Below, in pieces: positions 8,907 to 17,524 of a stretch of DNA of 64,000 nucleotides. Source of the DNA: Streptomyces sp. NBC_00376. Lineage in GTDB: Bacteria > Actinomycetota > Actinomycetes > Streptomycetales > Streptomycetaceae. The stretch is taken from contig NZ_CP107960.1 of NCBI RefSeq assembly GCF_036077095.1, positions 5,022,001-5,086,000 on the forward strand, given 5' to 3'. Each line of letters starts with the position of its first letter. The stretch's first letter is position 1. The notes under the pieces are model-generated. The model was given only the letters and a program-made list of their open reading frames with translations, was not told the origin of the DNA and did no database searches. A program made the position numbers and the translations under genes.

Positions 8907-10082
8907 ATGTACGCACGTGTATCGCCGAGGTTTCGTCCCACGCTTTCGCGAGGTGGCCGGCGTAAGGCGTTGATGGCCGTGACCGTGCTCACCGGGGCCG
9001 TCATGACCACGGGTGCGCTGGTGCCGTCCGCGGCCTCCGCCGCCAGGCCGGACGCCGTTCAGAGCAGCCTGAACGCCTTGGTGCTCGACGACCGGATGCC
9101 TGCCGCGTTGGCGAGCGTCACGGACCGTGAGGGCCGGACGCGTCACTACACCGCGGGTGTCGGCGACCTCAGGACCAGGGCGAAGGTACCGAAGGACGGG
9201 CAGGTGCGGGCGGGCAGCAACACCAAGGCGTTCACGGCCGTGGTCGTGCTGCAGCTGGTCGCCGAGAAGAAGATCGCCCTGGACGCCCCTGTCGACACCT
9301 ACCTGCCCGGCCTGCTGCGCGGTGAGGGGATCGACGGACGCCACATCACCGTCCGCCAGCTCCTCCAGCACACCAGCGGCCTGCCCGAATACATGGAATC
9401 CGACATCTTCGCGGACTTCCCCGCCGTCCGGTACCGGTACTTCGAGCCGCGCGACCTGCTTGACGGCGCCCTGAAGCAGGAGGCCCACTTCTCCCCGGGC
9501 GCGAAGTGGGAGTACAGCAACACGAACTACCTGGTCGCGGGCCTGATCATCCAGAAGGTCACCGGCCGCCCCGTGGGCGAGGAGATCGACCGGCGCATCG
9601 TCGACCGCATCGGACTGCGCCACACCTACTTCCCCAAGCCCGGAGAGACGACCCTCCACGAGCCCCACCCCAAGGGCTACGAACGGGAAACGGACGACGG
9701 ACCTCTGATCGACTACACCACCATGGACATGTCCATGGGGTGGGCCGCGGGTGCTCTGGTGTCCACCAACAGCGACCTCAACCGCTTCTACAGCGCCCTC
9801 CTCGACGGCGAACTCCTGCCCCCGGCCCAGCTCGCCCAGATGCGCACCACCGTCCCCGCAGAGGCACGTGGCCCCGGCGTCCGCTACGGACTGGGCCTGA
9901 CCAGCACACCGCTGTCATGCGGCGGCGTCTACTGGGGTCACGGCGGAACCGCCCTGGGATACCGGACACGAGGAGGCGTCACGGAGGACGGACGTGCCGC
10001 CGGCATCGCGGTGACCACCGCCCCGACGGGTGCAGCCTCCCAGCGGGTGGAGGCCGCCGTCGACACGGCGCTGTGCCGCTGA
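8907..10082 (+). CDS. Secreted class C beta-lactamase-fold serine hydrolase, copy 2
   Basis: 391 residues, a paralogue of the preceding gene with the same signal peptide, S-N-T-K ('AGSNTKAF'), Y-S-N ('WEYSNTNY') and H-G-G motifs. The main differences are around residues 160-180, where copy 2 has a two-residue-longer 'YMESDIFADFP' stretch, and around 255-270, flanking the active site, so the copies may differ in substrate. The leader and first 20 codons are nearly identical to copy 1. A hairpin before the gene suggests it is transcribed separately. Confidence 0.92.
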   Translation: MYARVSPRFRPTLSRGGRRKALMAVTVLTGAVMTTGALVPSAASAARPDAVQSSLNALVLDDRMPAALASVTDREGRTRHYTAGVGDLRTRAKVPKDGQVRAGSNTKAFTAVVVLQLVAEKKIALDAPVDTYLPGLLRGEGIDGRHITVRQLLQHTSGLPEYMESDIFADFPAVRYRYFEPRDLLDGALKQEAHFSPGAKWEYSNTNYLVAGLIIQKVTGRPVGEEIDRRIVDRIGLRHTYFPKPGETTLHEPHPKGYERETDDGPLIDYTTMDMSMGWAAGALVSTNSDLNRFYSALLDGELLPPAQLAQMRTTVPAEARGPGVRYGLGLTSTPLSCGGVYWGHGGTALGYRTRGGVTEDGRAAGIAVTTAPTGAASQRVEAAVDTALCR

Positions 10083-10107
10083 TCCAGGCGGAGACAGGCG
10101 GGAAGAC

Positions 10108-10143
10108 GGGCCCGCGGGGTCGCCGGCGCGTTCCGGCGGGCCC
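10108..10143. terminator. Candidate GC-rich terminator after serine hydrolase copy 2
   Basis: An inner stem CGCCGG/CCGGCG (10121-10126 with 10133-10138) sits inside a longer imperfect stem GGGCC/GGCCC. It begins 26 bp after the stop codon and has no T-run. Moderate support only. Confidence 0.4.
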
Positions 10144-10216
10144 GGCCGCGTTCCGTGGCCGGGAGCTGGACGGAATTGCCTCGGCGTTCTCCGTACCTCT
10201 CGGGAAGAATGAGCGC

Positions 10217-10690
10217 ATGGAGCTGCGTGGGGACGAGGTCGTGCTGCGGCCGGTGGCCGATGGTGATGGTGCGATCCTCGAAAGGGTCGTGAGGGAACCG
10301 GAAGTCGCGGCGTGGTGGTCGCCCCCGGACGGCTACGAGCGCATGCTGGCCGTCGTTTTCGAGGGCGAGGTCATCGGTGCCGTCCAGTTCAACGAGGAGA
10401 ACGATCCCGAGTTCCGTCACGCGGGCATCGACATCTTCCTGACGGCGAGGCACCACGGGAAGGGCCTCGGTACCGACACGGTGCGCACCCTGGCCCGGTG
10501 GCTGGTGGGGGAACGCGGCCATCACCGGCTGACCATCGATCCCGCCGCGGCCAATTCGGCGGCGATCCGGTGCTACGGCAAGGTCGGGTTCAAACCCGTG
10601 GGAATCATGCGGGCGTACTGGCGGAACCACCGGACGGGCGCCTGGCAGGACGGTCTGCTGATGGATCTGCTCGCGGACGAGCTGACCTGA
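10217..10690 (+). CDS. GNAT acetyltransferase, AAC(6')-like
   Basis: 157 residues, a single GNAT domain. The acetyl-CoA loop is 'HHGKGLGTDTVRTLA' (about 77-91) and the C-terminal part 'NSAAIRCYGKVGFKPVG' is typical. The spacing and the 'HAGIDIFL' strand resemble the aminoglycoside 6'-N-acetyltransferase branch, but such resemblance is common among chromosomal GNATs with unknown substrates. ATG at 10217 begins 'MELRGDEVVLRP', the standard family N-terminus. The upstream open frame is out of frame with the serine hydrolase and is not coding. Confidence 0.8.
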   Translation: MELRGDEVVLRPVADGDGAILERVVREPEVAAWWSPPDGYERMLAVVFEGEVIGAVQFNEENDPEFRHAGIDIFLTARHHGKGLGTDTVRTLARWLVGERGHHRLTIDPAAANSAAIRCYGKVGFKPVGIMRAYWRNHRTGAWQDGLLMDLLADELT

Positions 10691-10738
10691 ACTCCCCGTG
10701 CCGTGCCGCCCGTTGACGGACGCATCCGGGCCCGCGCC

Positions 10739-11542
10739 CTACTCCCAGGTCGCGGTGTCGGGGTCGATGCCGTGGGCGCGCGCGTCGGCGTCGACGATGT
10801 GACGGAACCACGTGGCAAGGCCGGTGCGGATGCCGTCGTAGTGGGTAGCGAATGCCGGATCGGTCTCGTACATGCGGCCGAGACAGACCTGCATCTGCCT
10901 GGTGAGGGGAAAGTACGAGGCGAAGACTTCGCGGTGCCGTTCGACGAGTTGATTCGCTTCCGGGCTGCCAGGTGTGACGCCGGCGTCCATCGCGTCGCCG
11001 AGGGCGCGGTCGAGGGCGGCGACGGCTTCGGCGATGGCCTGCCATTCCTCCGGGCCGCGGGAGGCGGAGCGTTCGGCGTACTGCCTCCATTGCGTCGTGT
11101 CTCCCCAGCGCTGACGGGCTCGGGCGGGCCCGTCGGGGTCCCACCGGGGGCCGAAGATCGCGGCCTGCTGCTCCGCGGTCAGCAGCAGGCCGCGCTCGTG
11201 GGCGTCGATCATCCGGTCCAGTCCGGCGCCGAGCTGCTGGAGGCGTTCGATCCGTTCCGCGACCTGGGTGCGCTGCGCGCGCAGCGCGCCAGGTACGTCT
11301 GCGGTCGAGTCGTCCAGGACGGCCCGGATCCTGTCCAGGCCGAGACCGATCTCGCGGTAGACGACGACGCGGTGCAGGCGTTCCAGGTCACCAGCGGTGT
11401 AGAGCCGGTATCCGGCAGCCGTGCGCAGCGACGGTCGCGCGAGACCGATCTCGTCCCAGTGGTGCAGCGCGCGGACCGTCACGCCCAGGCGCGTCGAGAC
11501 CTGACCGACGGGCAGACCGTCGGCGTCAGTGGCATCAGGCAT
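10739..11542 (-). CDS. MerR regulator with TipAS ligand-binding domain
   Basis: About 267 residues. N-terminal MerR HTH with 'VGQVSTRLGVTVRALHHWDEI' split by the turn, a dimerisation helix, then a TipAS-type all-helical domain (about 130-260; 'RWGDTTQWRQYAERS', 'HREVFASYFP'). TipAS domains bind thiopeptides and other amphipathic drugs and switch on efflux or resistance genes. The start overlaps the 3' end of the VOC gene by 8 nt, so the two form an operon read from the operator at 12088-12104. TipA proteins usually autoregulate, and that fits here. Confidence 0.9.
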   Translation of the reverse strand: MPDATDADGLPVGQVSTRLGVTVRALHHWDEIGLARPSLRTAAGYRLYTAGDLERLHRVVVYREIGLGLDRIRAVLDDSTADVPGALRAQRTQVAERIERLQQLGAGLDRMIDAHERGLLLTAEQQAAIFGPRWDPDGPARARQRWGDTTQWRQYAERSASRGPEEWQAIAEAVAALDRALGDAMDAGVTPGSPEANQLVERHREVFASYFPLTRQMQVCLGRMYETDPAFATHYDGIRTGLATWFRHIVDADARAHGIDPDTATWE

Positions 11543-12071
11543 GCTCCTGATTGTCGCCGTGACCGGCGCCGGGTGGGGTGATCCCGATGGCCTCAAGGTT
11601 CCGAGCCTCCTGACTGGCCGGATCGAAGGGCTTTGCCGCAGTGAGAACGATTCGTGCGTTCTCGGGGGTGATCACCTCCACGTCGCGGGTGTTCCAGGGG
11701 GTGTCCCGTGGACCGTCGACCGAGTCCGGGCGCAGCGCACGACAGGCCTCGACGAGGGAATCGACCTGGCTGAGCACGCACGAGAAACTGAGGCTCATCG
11801 CCGGCGGCTCATCCGGAACGCTCTCCGCCCGGAGAAGGAGCACGTCCTGGAACGCCCACCGGCGCAGATGCACGAGGGTGCCGGGGATGCTGAACAGCTC
11901 GAAGAATCCGAGCCCACGAATCCAGAAGTCCACCGACGCCGCCAGATCGGTCGTGGGGATCGTCGCGAACGCGGGCATTCCATAGATGCCACGGAACAGC
12001 TCCGGCGGAACCGCGTCCGGGCCGGGGGTGGGCACGGGACTCATCTCGAACGCGTTGTAGTAGTCGCTCAT
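11535..12071 (-). CDS. VOC-family (glyoxalase/bleomycin-resistance-like) protein
   Basis: 178 residues. A beta-alpha-beta-beta-beta VOC module is recognisable from '[22 protein letters not shown]' (split by the turn) through '[14 protein letters not shown]'. Members bind antibiotics or catalyse metal-dependent isomerisation and ring cleavage. It is the first gene of an operon with a TipAS-type MerR gene, so a drug-binding or detoxification role is reasonable but inferred. The ATG at 12071 lies only about 8 nt from the predicted -10 hexamer, which would make the message leaderless; no Shine-Dalgarno is evident. Confidence 0.8.
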   Translation of the reverse strand: MSDYYNAFEMSPVPTPGPDAVPPELFRGIYGMPAFATIPTTDLAASVDFWIRGLGFFELFSIPGTLVHLRRWAFQDVLLLRAESVPDEPPAMSLSFSCVLSQVDSLVEACRALRPDSVDGPRDTPWNTRDVEVITPENARIVLTAAKPFDPASQEARNLEAIGITPPGAGHGDNQEHA

Positions 12072-12078
12072 GCACCCC

Positions 12079-12109
12079 ACCCTCCGGCCTCACGCAACGT
12101 GAGGGTCAA
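12079..12109 (-). promoter_or_regulatory. MerR-type promoter/operator for the VOC-MerR operon
   Basis: On the minus strand TTGACC (-35, 12109-12104) is followed by a 19-bp spacer containing the perfect palindrome CCTCACGTTGCGTGAGG (12104-12088), then GAGGGT (-10, 12084-12079). The overlong 19-bp spacer with the palindrome inside it is the hallmark of MerR-activated promoters, and CTCACG...CGTGAG is the half-site seen for TipA-like regulators. The predicted start of transcription falls at or next to the ATG at 12071. Confidence 0.85.
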
Positions 12110-12217
12110 GCCGAGTCCGTCGGTACGCGCACGGCGCGGGCCCGCCGGGGAGCCGCCCGAGCTCCGGGGGCAGATGCCCTGGTCCCGGGCGCGGGGCCCG
12201 CTCGTATGCTCGGGTTC

Positions 12218-14800
12218 ATGACCGATCCTCAGCGCGGACGTCCGACGACCAATTCCATGCGGCGTGCCCTCAAGCGGGCCCGTGACGGTGTCGCTCTCGA
12301 TGTGGCCGAGGCCGCCGTCCTGCTCCAGGCGAGGGGGGAGGACCTGACCGACCTCGCCGCCTCGGCGGCCCGGGTGCGGGACGCCGGGCTGGAAGCCGCG
12401 GGGCGGCCGGGGGTGATCACGTACTCGCGCAAGGTCTTCATCCCGCTGACCCGGCTCTGCCGCGACAAGTGTCACTACTGCACCTTCGTCACCGTGCCTG
12501 GCAAGCTGCGGCGCGCGGGCCACGGGATGTTCCTCTCACCCGACGAGGTGCTGGCCATCGCCCGCGAGGGCGCGGCCATGGGCTGCAAGGAAGCGCTGTT
12601 CACGCTCGGGGACCGGCCCGAGGACCGGTGGCCCGAGGCGCGGGAGTGGCTGGAGGCCGAGGGGTACGACGACACCCTCGCGTACGTACGCGCCATGGCG
12701 ATCCGGGTGCTCGAAGAGACCGGGCTGCTCCCGCACCTCAACCCGGGCGTACTGAGCTGGACCGACCTTCAGCGGCTCAAGCCCGTCGCACCGTCCATGG
12801 GGATGATGCTGGAGACGACGGCCACCCGCCTGTGGTCCGAGCCCGGCGGCCCGCACCACGGGTCCCCGGACAAGGAGCCGGCCGTGCGGCTGCGGGTGCT
12901 GGAGGACGCCGGGCGGTCCAACGTCCCGTTCACCACCGGCATCCTGATCGGCATCGGGGAGTCGTACGAGGAGCGCGCGGACTCCCTCTTCGAGCTGCGC
13001 AAGACCGCCCGCGCCTACCACGGCATCCAGGAAGTCATCGTCCAGAACTTCCGCGCCAAGCCGGACACCGCGATGCGCGGCATGCCGGACGCCGAGCTGG
13101 AGGAGCTGGCCGCCGCCATCGCCGTGGCCCGGCACATCCTCGGCCCGTCCGCCCGCATCCAGGCCCCGCCGAACCTCGTCGACGCGGAGTACGCGCTGCT
13201 CATCGGCGCCGGGATCGACGACTGGGGCGGAGTCTCACCGCTCACCCCCGACCATGTGAACCCCGAGCGCCCCTGGCCGCACATCGACGAACTCGCCGCG
13301 AAGACCGCCGAGTCGGGCTTCGTGCTGCGGGAGCGGCTCACCATCTACCCGGAGTTCATCCGGCGCGGCGAGCCGTGGCTCGACCCCCGCCTCCTCCCGC
13401 ACGTCCGCGCTCTCGCCGACCCGGAGACGGGGCTCGCCCGCGAGGACGCCACCCCCGCCGGACTGCCCTGGCAGGAGCCCGACGAGGAGTTCGGCGCCAC
13501 CGGCCGCACCGACCTGCACCGCACCATCGACACCGAGGGCCGCACCGGAGACCGCCGCGAGGACTTCGACGAGGTGTACGGGGACTGGGAGGCGCTGCGC
13601 GAGGCCGCCGCGCCCGGCATGGTGCCGTCCCGGATCGACGGCGATGTGCGCGAGGCGCTGAGCCAGGCGGCCGACGACCCGACCGGGCTCACCGACGAGC
13701 AGGCGCTCGCCCTGCTCCACGCGGACGGCCCGGCGCTCGACGAACTCTGCCGGATCGCGGACGCCCTGCGGCGCGACGTGGTCGGCGACGACGTCACCTA
13801 CATCGTCACCAGGAACATCAACTTCACCAACGTCTGCTACACCGGCTGCCGCTTCTGCGCCTTCGCCCAGCGGCGCACCGACGCCGACGCGTACACCCTC
13901 TCCCTGGACCAGGTCGCGGACCGGGCCGCACAGGCGTGGGACGTCGGGGCGGTCGAGGTCTGCATGCAGGGCGGCATCCACCCGGACCTGCCCGGCACCG
14001 CGTACTTCGACATCGCCAGGGCGGTACGGGAACGAGTGCCCGGCATCCATGTGCACGCCTTCTCGCCGATGGAGGTCGTCAACGGCGCCACCCGCACCGG
14101 GATGTCCATCCGTGACTGGCTGATCGCCGCGAAGGAGGCCGGGCTCGGCTCGATCCCCGGCACGGCGGCCGAGATCCTGGACGACGAGGTCCGCTGGGTC
14201 CTCACCAAGGGCAAGCTGCCGACCGCGACCTGGCTCGAAGTCATCAGGACCGCCCACGAGGTGGGCCTGCGCTCGTCCTCCACGATGATGTACGGGCACG
14301 TGGACCAGCCCCGCCACTGGCTCGGCCACCTGCGGACGCTGGCCCGTCTCCAGCAGGAGACCGGCGGTTTCACGGAGTTCGTCACGCTGCCGTTCATCCA
14401 CACCAACGCACCGGTCTACCTCGCGGGCATCGCCCGCCCCGGCCCGACCGACCGCGACAACCGGGCCGTCACCGCCATGGCCCGGCTGCTCCTCCACCCG
14501 CACATCACCAACATCCAGACCAGCTGGGTCAAGCTCGGCACGGAGGGCGCGGCCGAGATGCTCCGCTCGGGCGCCAACGACCTGGGCGGCACCCTGATGG
14601 AGGAGACCATCTCCCGGATGGCCGGGTCGAGCTACGGCTCGTACCGCTCCATCCAGGACCTGATCGCCATCGCGGAACTCGCGGGCCGGCCGGCGAAGCC
14701 GCGTACGACGCTGTACGGGGAAGTCCCCGAGGAGCGGGTGGCGGCGGCCACGGCGTCCGACGGGCACCTTCCGGAGCTGCTGCCGGTACTGCCGGACTGA
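12218..14800 (+). CDS. fbiC: FbiC, bifunctional FO synthase (CofG/CofH fusion)
   Basis: About 860 residues carrying two radical-SAM domains. The N-terminal CofG-like half has 'CRDKCHYC' (about residue 85) and the C-terminal CofH-like half has 'CYTGCRFC' (about 545), each binding a 4Fe-4S cluster. The enzyme joins 5-amino-6-ribitylaminouracil to tyrosine to make FO, the chromophore of coenzyme F420. Length and layout match actinobacterial FbiC. The ATG at 12218 (MTDPQRGR) is preferred over 12206. An 86-bp copy of its 3' end recurs at 16521-16606. Confidence 0.96.
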   Translation: MTDPQRGRPTTNSMRRALKRARDGVALDVAEAAVLLQARGEDLTDLAASAARVRDAGLEAAGRPGVITYSRKVFIPLTRLCRDKCHYCTFVTVPGKLRRAGHGMFLSPDEVLAIAREGAAMGCKEALFTLGDRPEDRWPEAREWLEAEGYDDTLAYVRAMAIRVLEETGLLPHLNPGVLSWTDLQRLKPVAPSMGMMLETTATRLWSEPGGPHHGSPDKEPAVRLRVLEDAGRSNVPFTTGILIGIGESYEERADSLFELRKTARAYHGIQEVIVQNFRAKPDTAMRGMPDAELEELAAAIAVARHILGPSARIQAPPNLVDAEYALLIGAGIDDWGGVSPLTPDHVNPERPWPHIDELAAKTAESGFVLRERLTIYPEFIRRGEPWLDPRLLPHVRALADPETGLAREDATPAGLPWQEPDEEFGATGRTDLHRTIDTEGRTGDRREDFDEVYGDWEALREAAAPGMVPSRIDGDVREALSQAADDPTGLTDEQALALLHADGPALDELCRIADALRRDVVGDDVTYIVTRNINFTNVCYTGCRFCAFAQRRTDADAYTLSLDQVADRAAQAWDVGAVEVCMQGGIHPDLPGTAYFDIARAVRERVPGIHVHAFSPMEVVNGATRTGMSIRDWLIAAKEAGLGSIPGTAAEILDDEVRWVLTKGKLPTATWLEVIRTAHEVGLRSSSTMMYGHVDQPRHWLGHLRTLARLQQETGGFTEFVTLPFIHTNAPVYLAGIARPGPTDRDNRAVTAMARLLLHPHITNIQTSWVKLGTEGAAEMLRSGANDLGGTLMEETISRMAGSSYGSYRSIQDLIAIAELAGRPAKPRTTLYGEVPEERVAAATASDGHLPELLPVLPD

Positions 14801-14809
14801 GGGTCGGTC

Positions 14810-15647
14810 TCAGACCTGCGGGAGGGTCTGCCAGCCCCGGGTGATCTCTTCGCGGATCGCTCGCTGGTCCGGTGCGGTGTGTCCGGGGCCCTGGGTGAGC
14901 AGGCCGAGCAAGGCGGGGCGGCGGCGGGGGTCGTCGGCGCGGCATGGATGCCTGGGGCGTACGGGGCGGCCTGGTGAGGCACGCCGGGGCGGCGGCCAGG
15001 GCAGGCCCGGTGAGGGCGGCCGGGGGGCGGTACCGGAAGCCGGCGGCGAAGGCGACTGCCTGGAACACCAGGGCCGCCACGGCCACCCCCATCGGCACCA
15101 CCGAGACCAGCAGGATCACGGACACGGCAGAGCCGATGACCAGCCGCTTACGGGTACGCGAAGACGCCCACAGCCCCGGCGGCATGCCGAACGTCAACAG
15201 ATTCCGACGGGTGAGGAACCGCAGCAGCAGTAGCAGACACAGGATCAGACAGACGGAAACCGTGATGCCGATATCCGGCCCCCACTGGTAGATGCGGCCC
15301 CAGCCCACCATGGCGAGGACCCAGCCGCCCACATCGAGCGGGTTGCCCGCCCAGAGTGCATTCGCGAAACCCCGGAGCTCGAACGGGACATTGGTTACGG
15401 GCAGGACCGCCGTCAGCACGACTGCCAGGACCACGGCGACCGCCTGCTCGGCCGACCACGTCACCCGGCTCACCCCACCGCCCGGAGCACCCGAGAAGGC
15501 GTCGGCCTCCCGTTCCCGGAGCGATCGCTGCGAACGGAGCAGCAGCGGAAGCGACACCAACCGCGCGACCAGTGCGCAGACCGCTATCGTCAACAGCGCC
15601 TGGAACAGCTCTGGTTGCACGTACGACTCCGCGCTCATCCCGACCAT
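14810..15647 (-). pseudogene. Frameshifted multi-pass membrane protein gene
   Basis: The first about 210 codons encode a membrane protein with about five hydrophobic segments ('LFQALLTIAVCALVARL', 'VAVVLAVVLTAVLPV', 'VSVCLILCLLLLLRFL', 'LVIGSAVSVILLVSVV', 'VALVFQAVAFAAGF' roughly). After a run of six G (15022-15027 on the plus strand) the frame becomes Pro/Arg-rich and runs about 280 bp antisense into fbiC. Dropping one G restores a frame ending 'DDPRRRPALLGLLTQ', then 'REEITRGWQTLPQV', with a stop at 14810, only 9 bp past fbiC. This is either a genuine recent frameshift or a sequencing error in the G run. Function unknown; an alternative start is 15638. Confidence 0.6.
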
Positions 15648-15710
15648 CTCGACCTCGCCCCCGTCTCCGGTCAACACATCGACGCGTATGTATAGGGCGG
15701 CTGCCTCGTG

Positions 15711-15748
15711 TCACTTCCGCGGAACAGGCATGGTGGTGCGTCACACCG
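15711..15748 (-). pseudogene. Remnant of the 3' end of the DHFR-like gene
   Basis: This 38-bp stretch resembles the last codons and stop of the DHFR-family gene at 16655-17299 (G-V-T-H-H then an imperfect L-F-x-R-K-stop). TCACTTCCGC, GAACAGG and TGGTGCGTCAC match in order, with a small insertion. It has no start and is not expressed as this protein. Together with the fbiC-tail remnant at 16521 it brackets the PH-domain gene. Confidence 0.65.
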
Positions 15749-15879
15749 AGCGGGCCGGGCAGGTCGGGCGGTGTGCCGGCCGACGGGGACCCTGTGCGGT
15801 GCCCTGGGTGCCGATCGGCTTGGCCGCGGAGAGTTGTGAGAGGTGCACTCGCCGCCCGAGACTCAATGGAGGAAACATC

Positions 15880-16482
15880 ATGTCCACACTCCCCGGTCCC
15901 GCCGAAGGGCTATTGCTCCCCGCTGAGCGGGCGCGCCGCGGCGGGTTCTACCTCGGTCTGATCCTCGCTGCGATGCTCTGCCTGGTGCTTTTGCAAGCAC
16001 TCGCGGTTTTTGTTGCCGGCGCGCTGATCTTGGGTGAAGGCGTTGAGCTCGTGGGCAGTGTGGGCGTCGTCGGATATGCGGGACTGCCGGCGATGGGAGG
16101 AGTAGTTAGTCTGCTGCTGCTGATCGCCATTGCGTCGCGATATCCGGCCCTGCGCATCGATTCAATGGGCATCAGCAAGGTGTGGCGTGGCCGCACGGCG
16201 ACGATGCGCTGGGCTGATATCGACGAGGTCCGGTTCAACAGCAGGCGGAGCTACCTGCTGCTGGTGCTGAAGGCAGGCGCACTCCCGGGGCAGCCGAACG
16301 CCATTGGCGGGCCGAGGACGGTTGTGATGTATTCGCTCGGAAACTCCCTCTGGCGCCGGCGGAGGCCGGCTCACGCTGACTTGATCATTGACGCGGTCGA
16401 GCGGTTCGGCCCGGGAAGGTACACCGTCGAGCCCTGGAATCTGGGCAAGGGCGGCGCGACAGGGGCGGGCGCCTCGGCGTAG
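15880..16482 (+). CDS. Membrane-anchored bacterial PH-domain protein
   Basis: 200 residues. Two transmembrane segments (about 25-50 and 60-85) are followed by a bacterial PH-like domain (about 90-180) with 'ALRIDSMGISKVWRG' and 'TMRWADIDEVRF'. Such proteins are common in actinobacteria and have no defined biochemical role. GGAGG at 15868-15872 fixes the ATG. The gene is flanked on the left by a fragment of the DHFR gene's 3' end and on the right by a fragment of fbiC's 3' end, so it probably arrived with a rearrangement at this junction. Confidence 0.78.
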   Translation: MSTLPGPAEGLLLPAERARRGGFYLGLILAAMLCLVLLQALAVFVAGALILGEGVELVGSVGVVGYAGLPAMGGVVSLLLLIAIASRYPALRIDSMGISKVWRGRTATMRWADIDEVRFNSRRSYLLLVLKAGALPGQPNAIGGPRTVVMYSLGNSLWRRRRPAHADLIIDAVERFGPGRYTVEPWNLGKGGATGAGASA

Positions 16483-16520
16483 TCGAGACATGCGCAGTGC
16501 GGGACACCCCTGGTGTCCTC

Positions 16521-16606
16521 GTACGGGGAGGTCCCCGAGGGGGGTGTCGGTTGCGGCGGCGTCCGACGGGCACCTCTCGGAGCTGCTGCCGGTGCTGCCG
16601 GACCGA
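16521..16606 (+). pseudogene. fbiC: Duplicate remnant of the fbiC 3' end
   Basis: These 86 bp align with 14713-14800 of fbiC, sharing GTACGGGGA-GTCCCCGAGG, GCGTCCGACGGGCACCT and GAGCTGCTGCCGGT blocks. Translated in the matching frame it gives '[18 protein letters not shown]' against fbiC's '[15 protein letters not shown]' and its surrounding alanines. The stop codon TGA has become CGA. It has no start and is not functional. Confidence 0.85.
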
Positions 16607-16621
16607 GGCCGCCCAGGTGAC

Positions 16622-16649
16622 GGGGGCGGGCGGGGCGCCGCCCGCCCCC
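16622..16649. terminator. Perfect GC hairpin between fbiC remnant and DHFR gene
   Basis: Arms GGGGGCGGGCGG (16622-16633) and CCGCCCGCCCCC (16638-16649) enclose the loop GGCG; TCCTTT follows. It lies 5 bp beyond the stop of the minus-strand DHFR gene, so it probably terminates transcription in both directions. Confidence 0.75.
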
Positions 16650-16654
16650 TCCTT

Positions 16655-17299
16655 TCACTTCCGCCAGAACAGGTGGTGCGTCACGCCGCTCGCGCTGGGC
16701 ACGACATCCACGTGGAAGCGGTCGAGCAGCTCGTCGGGCGACTTCCACAGCCGTGACCCGGATCCGATCTCCACCGGCGAGACCGCCACATGCAGGGTGT
16801 CGACCAGGTCGGCGTCGAGGAACTCCCGGATGGTGGTGGCCCCGCCGCCGAGCCGGACATCCTTGCCCTGCGCCGCCTCCCGTGCCTGTTCGAGGACCGT
16901 GGCCGGGTCGGCGTCGACGAAGTGGAACGTGGTGTCGGAGAGCGTGAACGAAGGGCGCTCGTGGTGGGTCATCACGAACACCGGGGTGCGGAACGGGGGC
17001 TTGTCGCCCCACCAGCCGCGCCAGTCGAGGTTCTCCCAGGGCCCGTGCTGGGGGCCGAACTTGCCTCGGCCCATGATCTCGGCGCCGATGTTGCGGGCGT
17101 AGTCACGGGTCAAGTAGTCGTCCAGGCCGCGGCTGCCGCCGGGGTCGGTGCGCATCGGCCAGCTCGCGGTGGCCCCGGCCCAGGAGAACATCGCCCCGGG
17201 ATCGGCGTCGCCGAAGGGACGCTCCAGGCACTGGTTCTCACCGGCGCCGAATCCATCGCTCGAAACGTTGAAGTTCTGGACTCTCAATAGCTGGGACAT
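16655..17299 (-). CDS. Dihydrofolate reductase-family (RibD C-terminal domain) protein
   Basis: 214 residues. The RibD_C/DHFR-like fold is recognised from 'GRGKFGPQHGPW', 'PVFVMTHHERPSF', 'VRLGGGATTIREFLDADLVD' (split by the turn) and 'LHVAVSPVEIGSG'. Such proteins use NADPH to reduce pterin- or flavin-precursor-like substrates, but physiological substrates are unknown. The ATG at 17299 (MSQLLRVQNFNV) is preceded by AGGAG. It is convergent with the rearranged fbiC region and its last codons recur at 15711-15748. Confidence 0.87.
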   Translation of the reverse strand: MSQLLRVQNFNVSSDGFGAGENQCLERPFGDADPGAMFSWAGATASWPMRTDPGGSRGLDDYLTRDYARNIGAEIMGRGKFGPQHGPWENLDWRGWWGDKPPFRTPVFVMTHHERPSFTLSDTTFHFVDADPATVLEQAREAAQGKDVRLGGGATTIREFLDADLVDTLHVAVSPVEIGSGSRLWKSPDELLDRFHVDVVPSASGVTHHLFWRK

Positions 17300-17524
17300 G
17301 TGCTTCTCCTGTGCTTGTCGGTAATGGTGAGACTCCCCGGGCCGGGCAAACTCATCGGAGTGGACGCGGGTACCTGCGGAACGATTGCGTCCCCGTCTTT
17401 GTTCGGCAACATGCCAGAGAAGAGGGCAAGTTGGCGATGGCTCCGGGGGCAGACTCGATGTGCGATCGGCGATGTGCGATCGGCAGTCGGGAACGGCCGC
17501 TCGCGGCCGACCACGGGGGACACC

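Noticed and set aside
13235..14767. A 510-codon antisense frame inside fbiC
   Set aside because: fbiC is unmistakable; the antisense product has no domain similarity.
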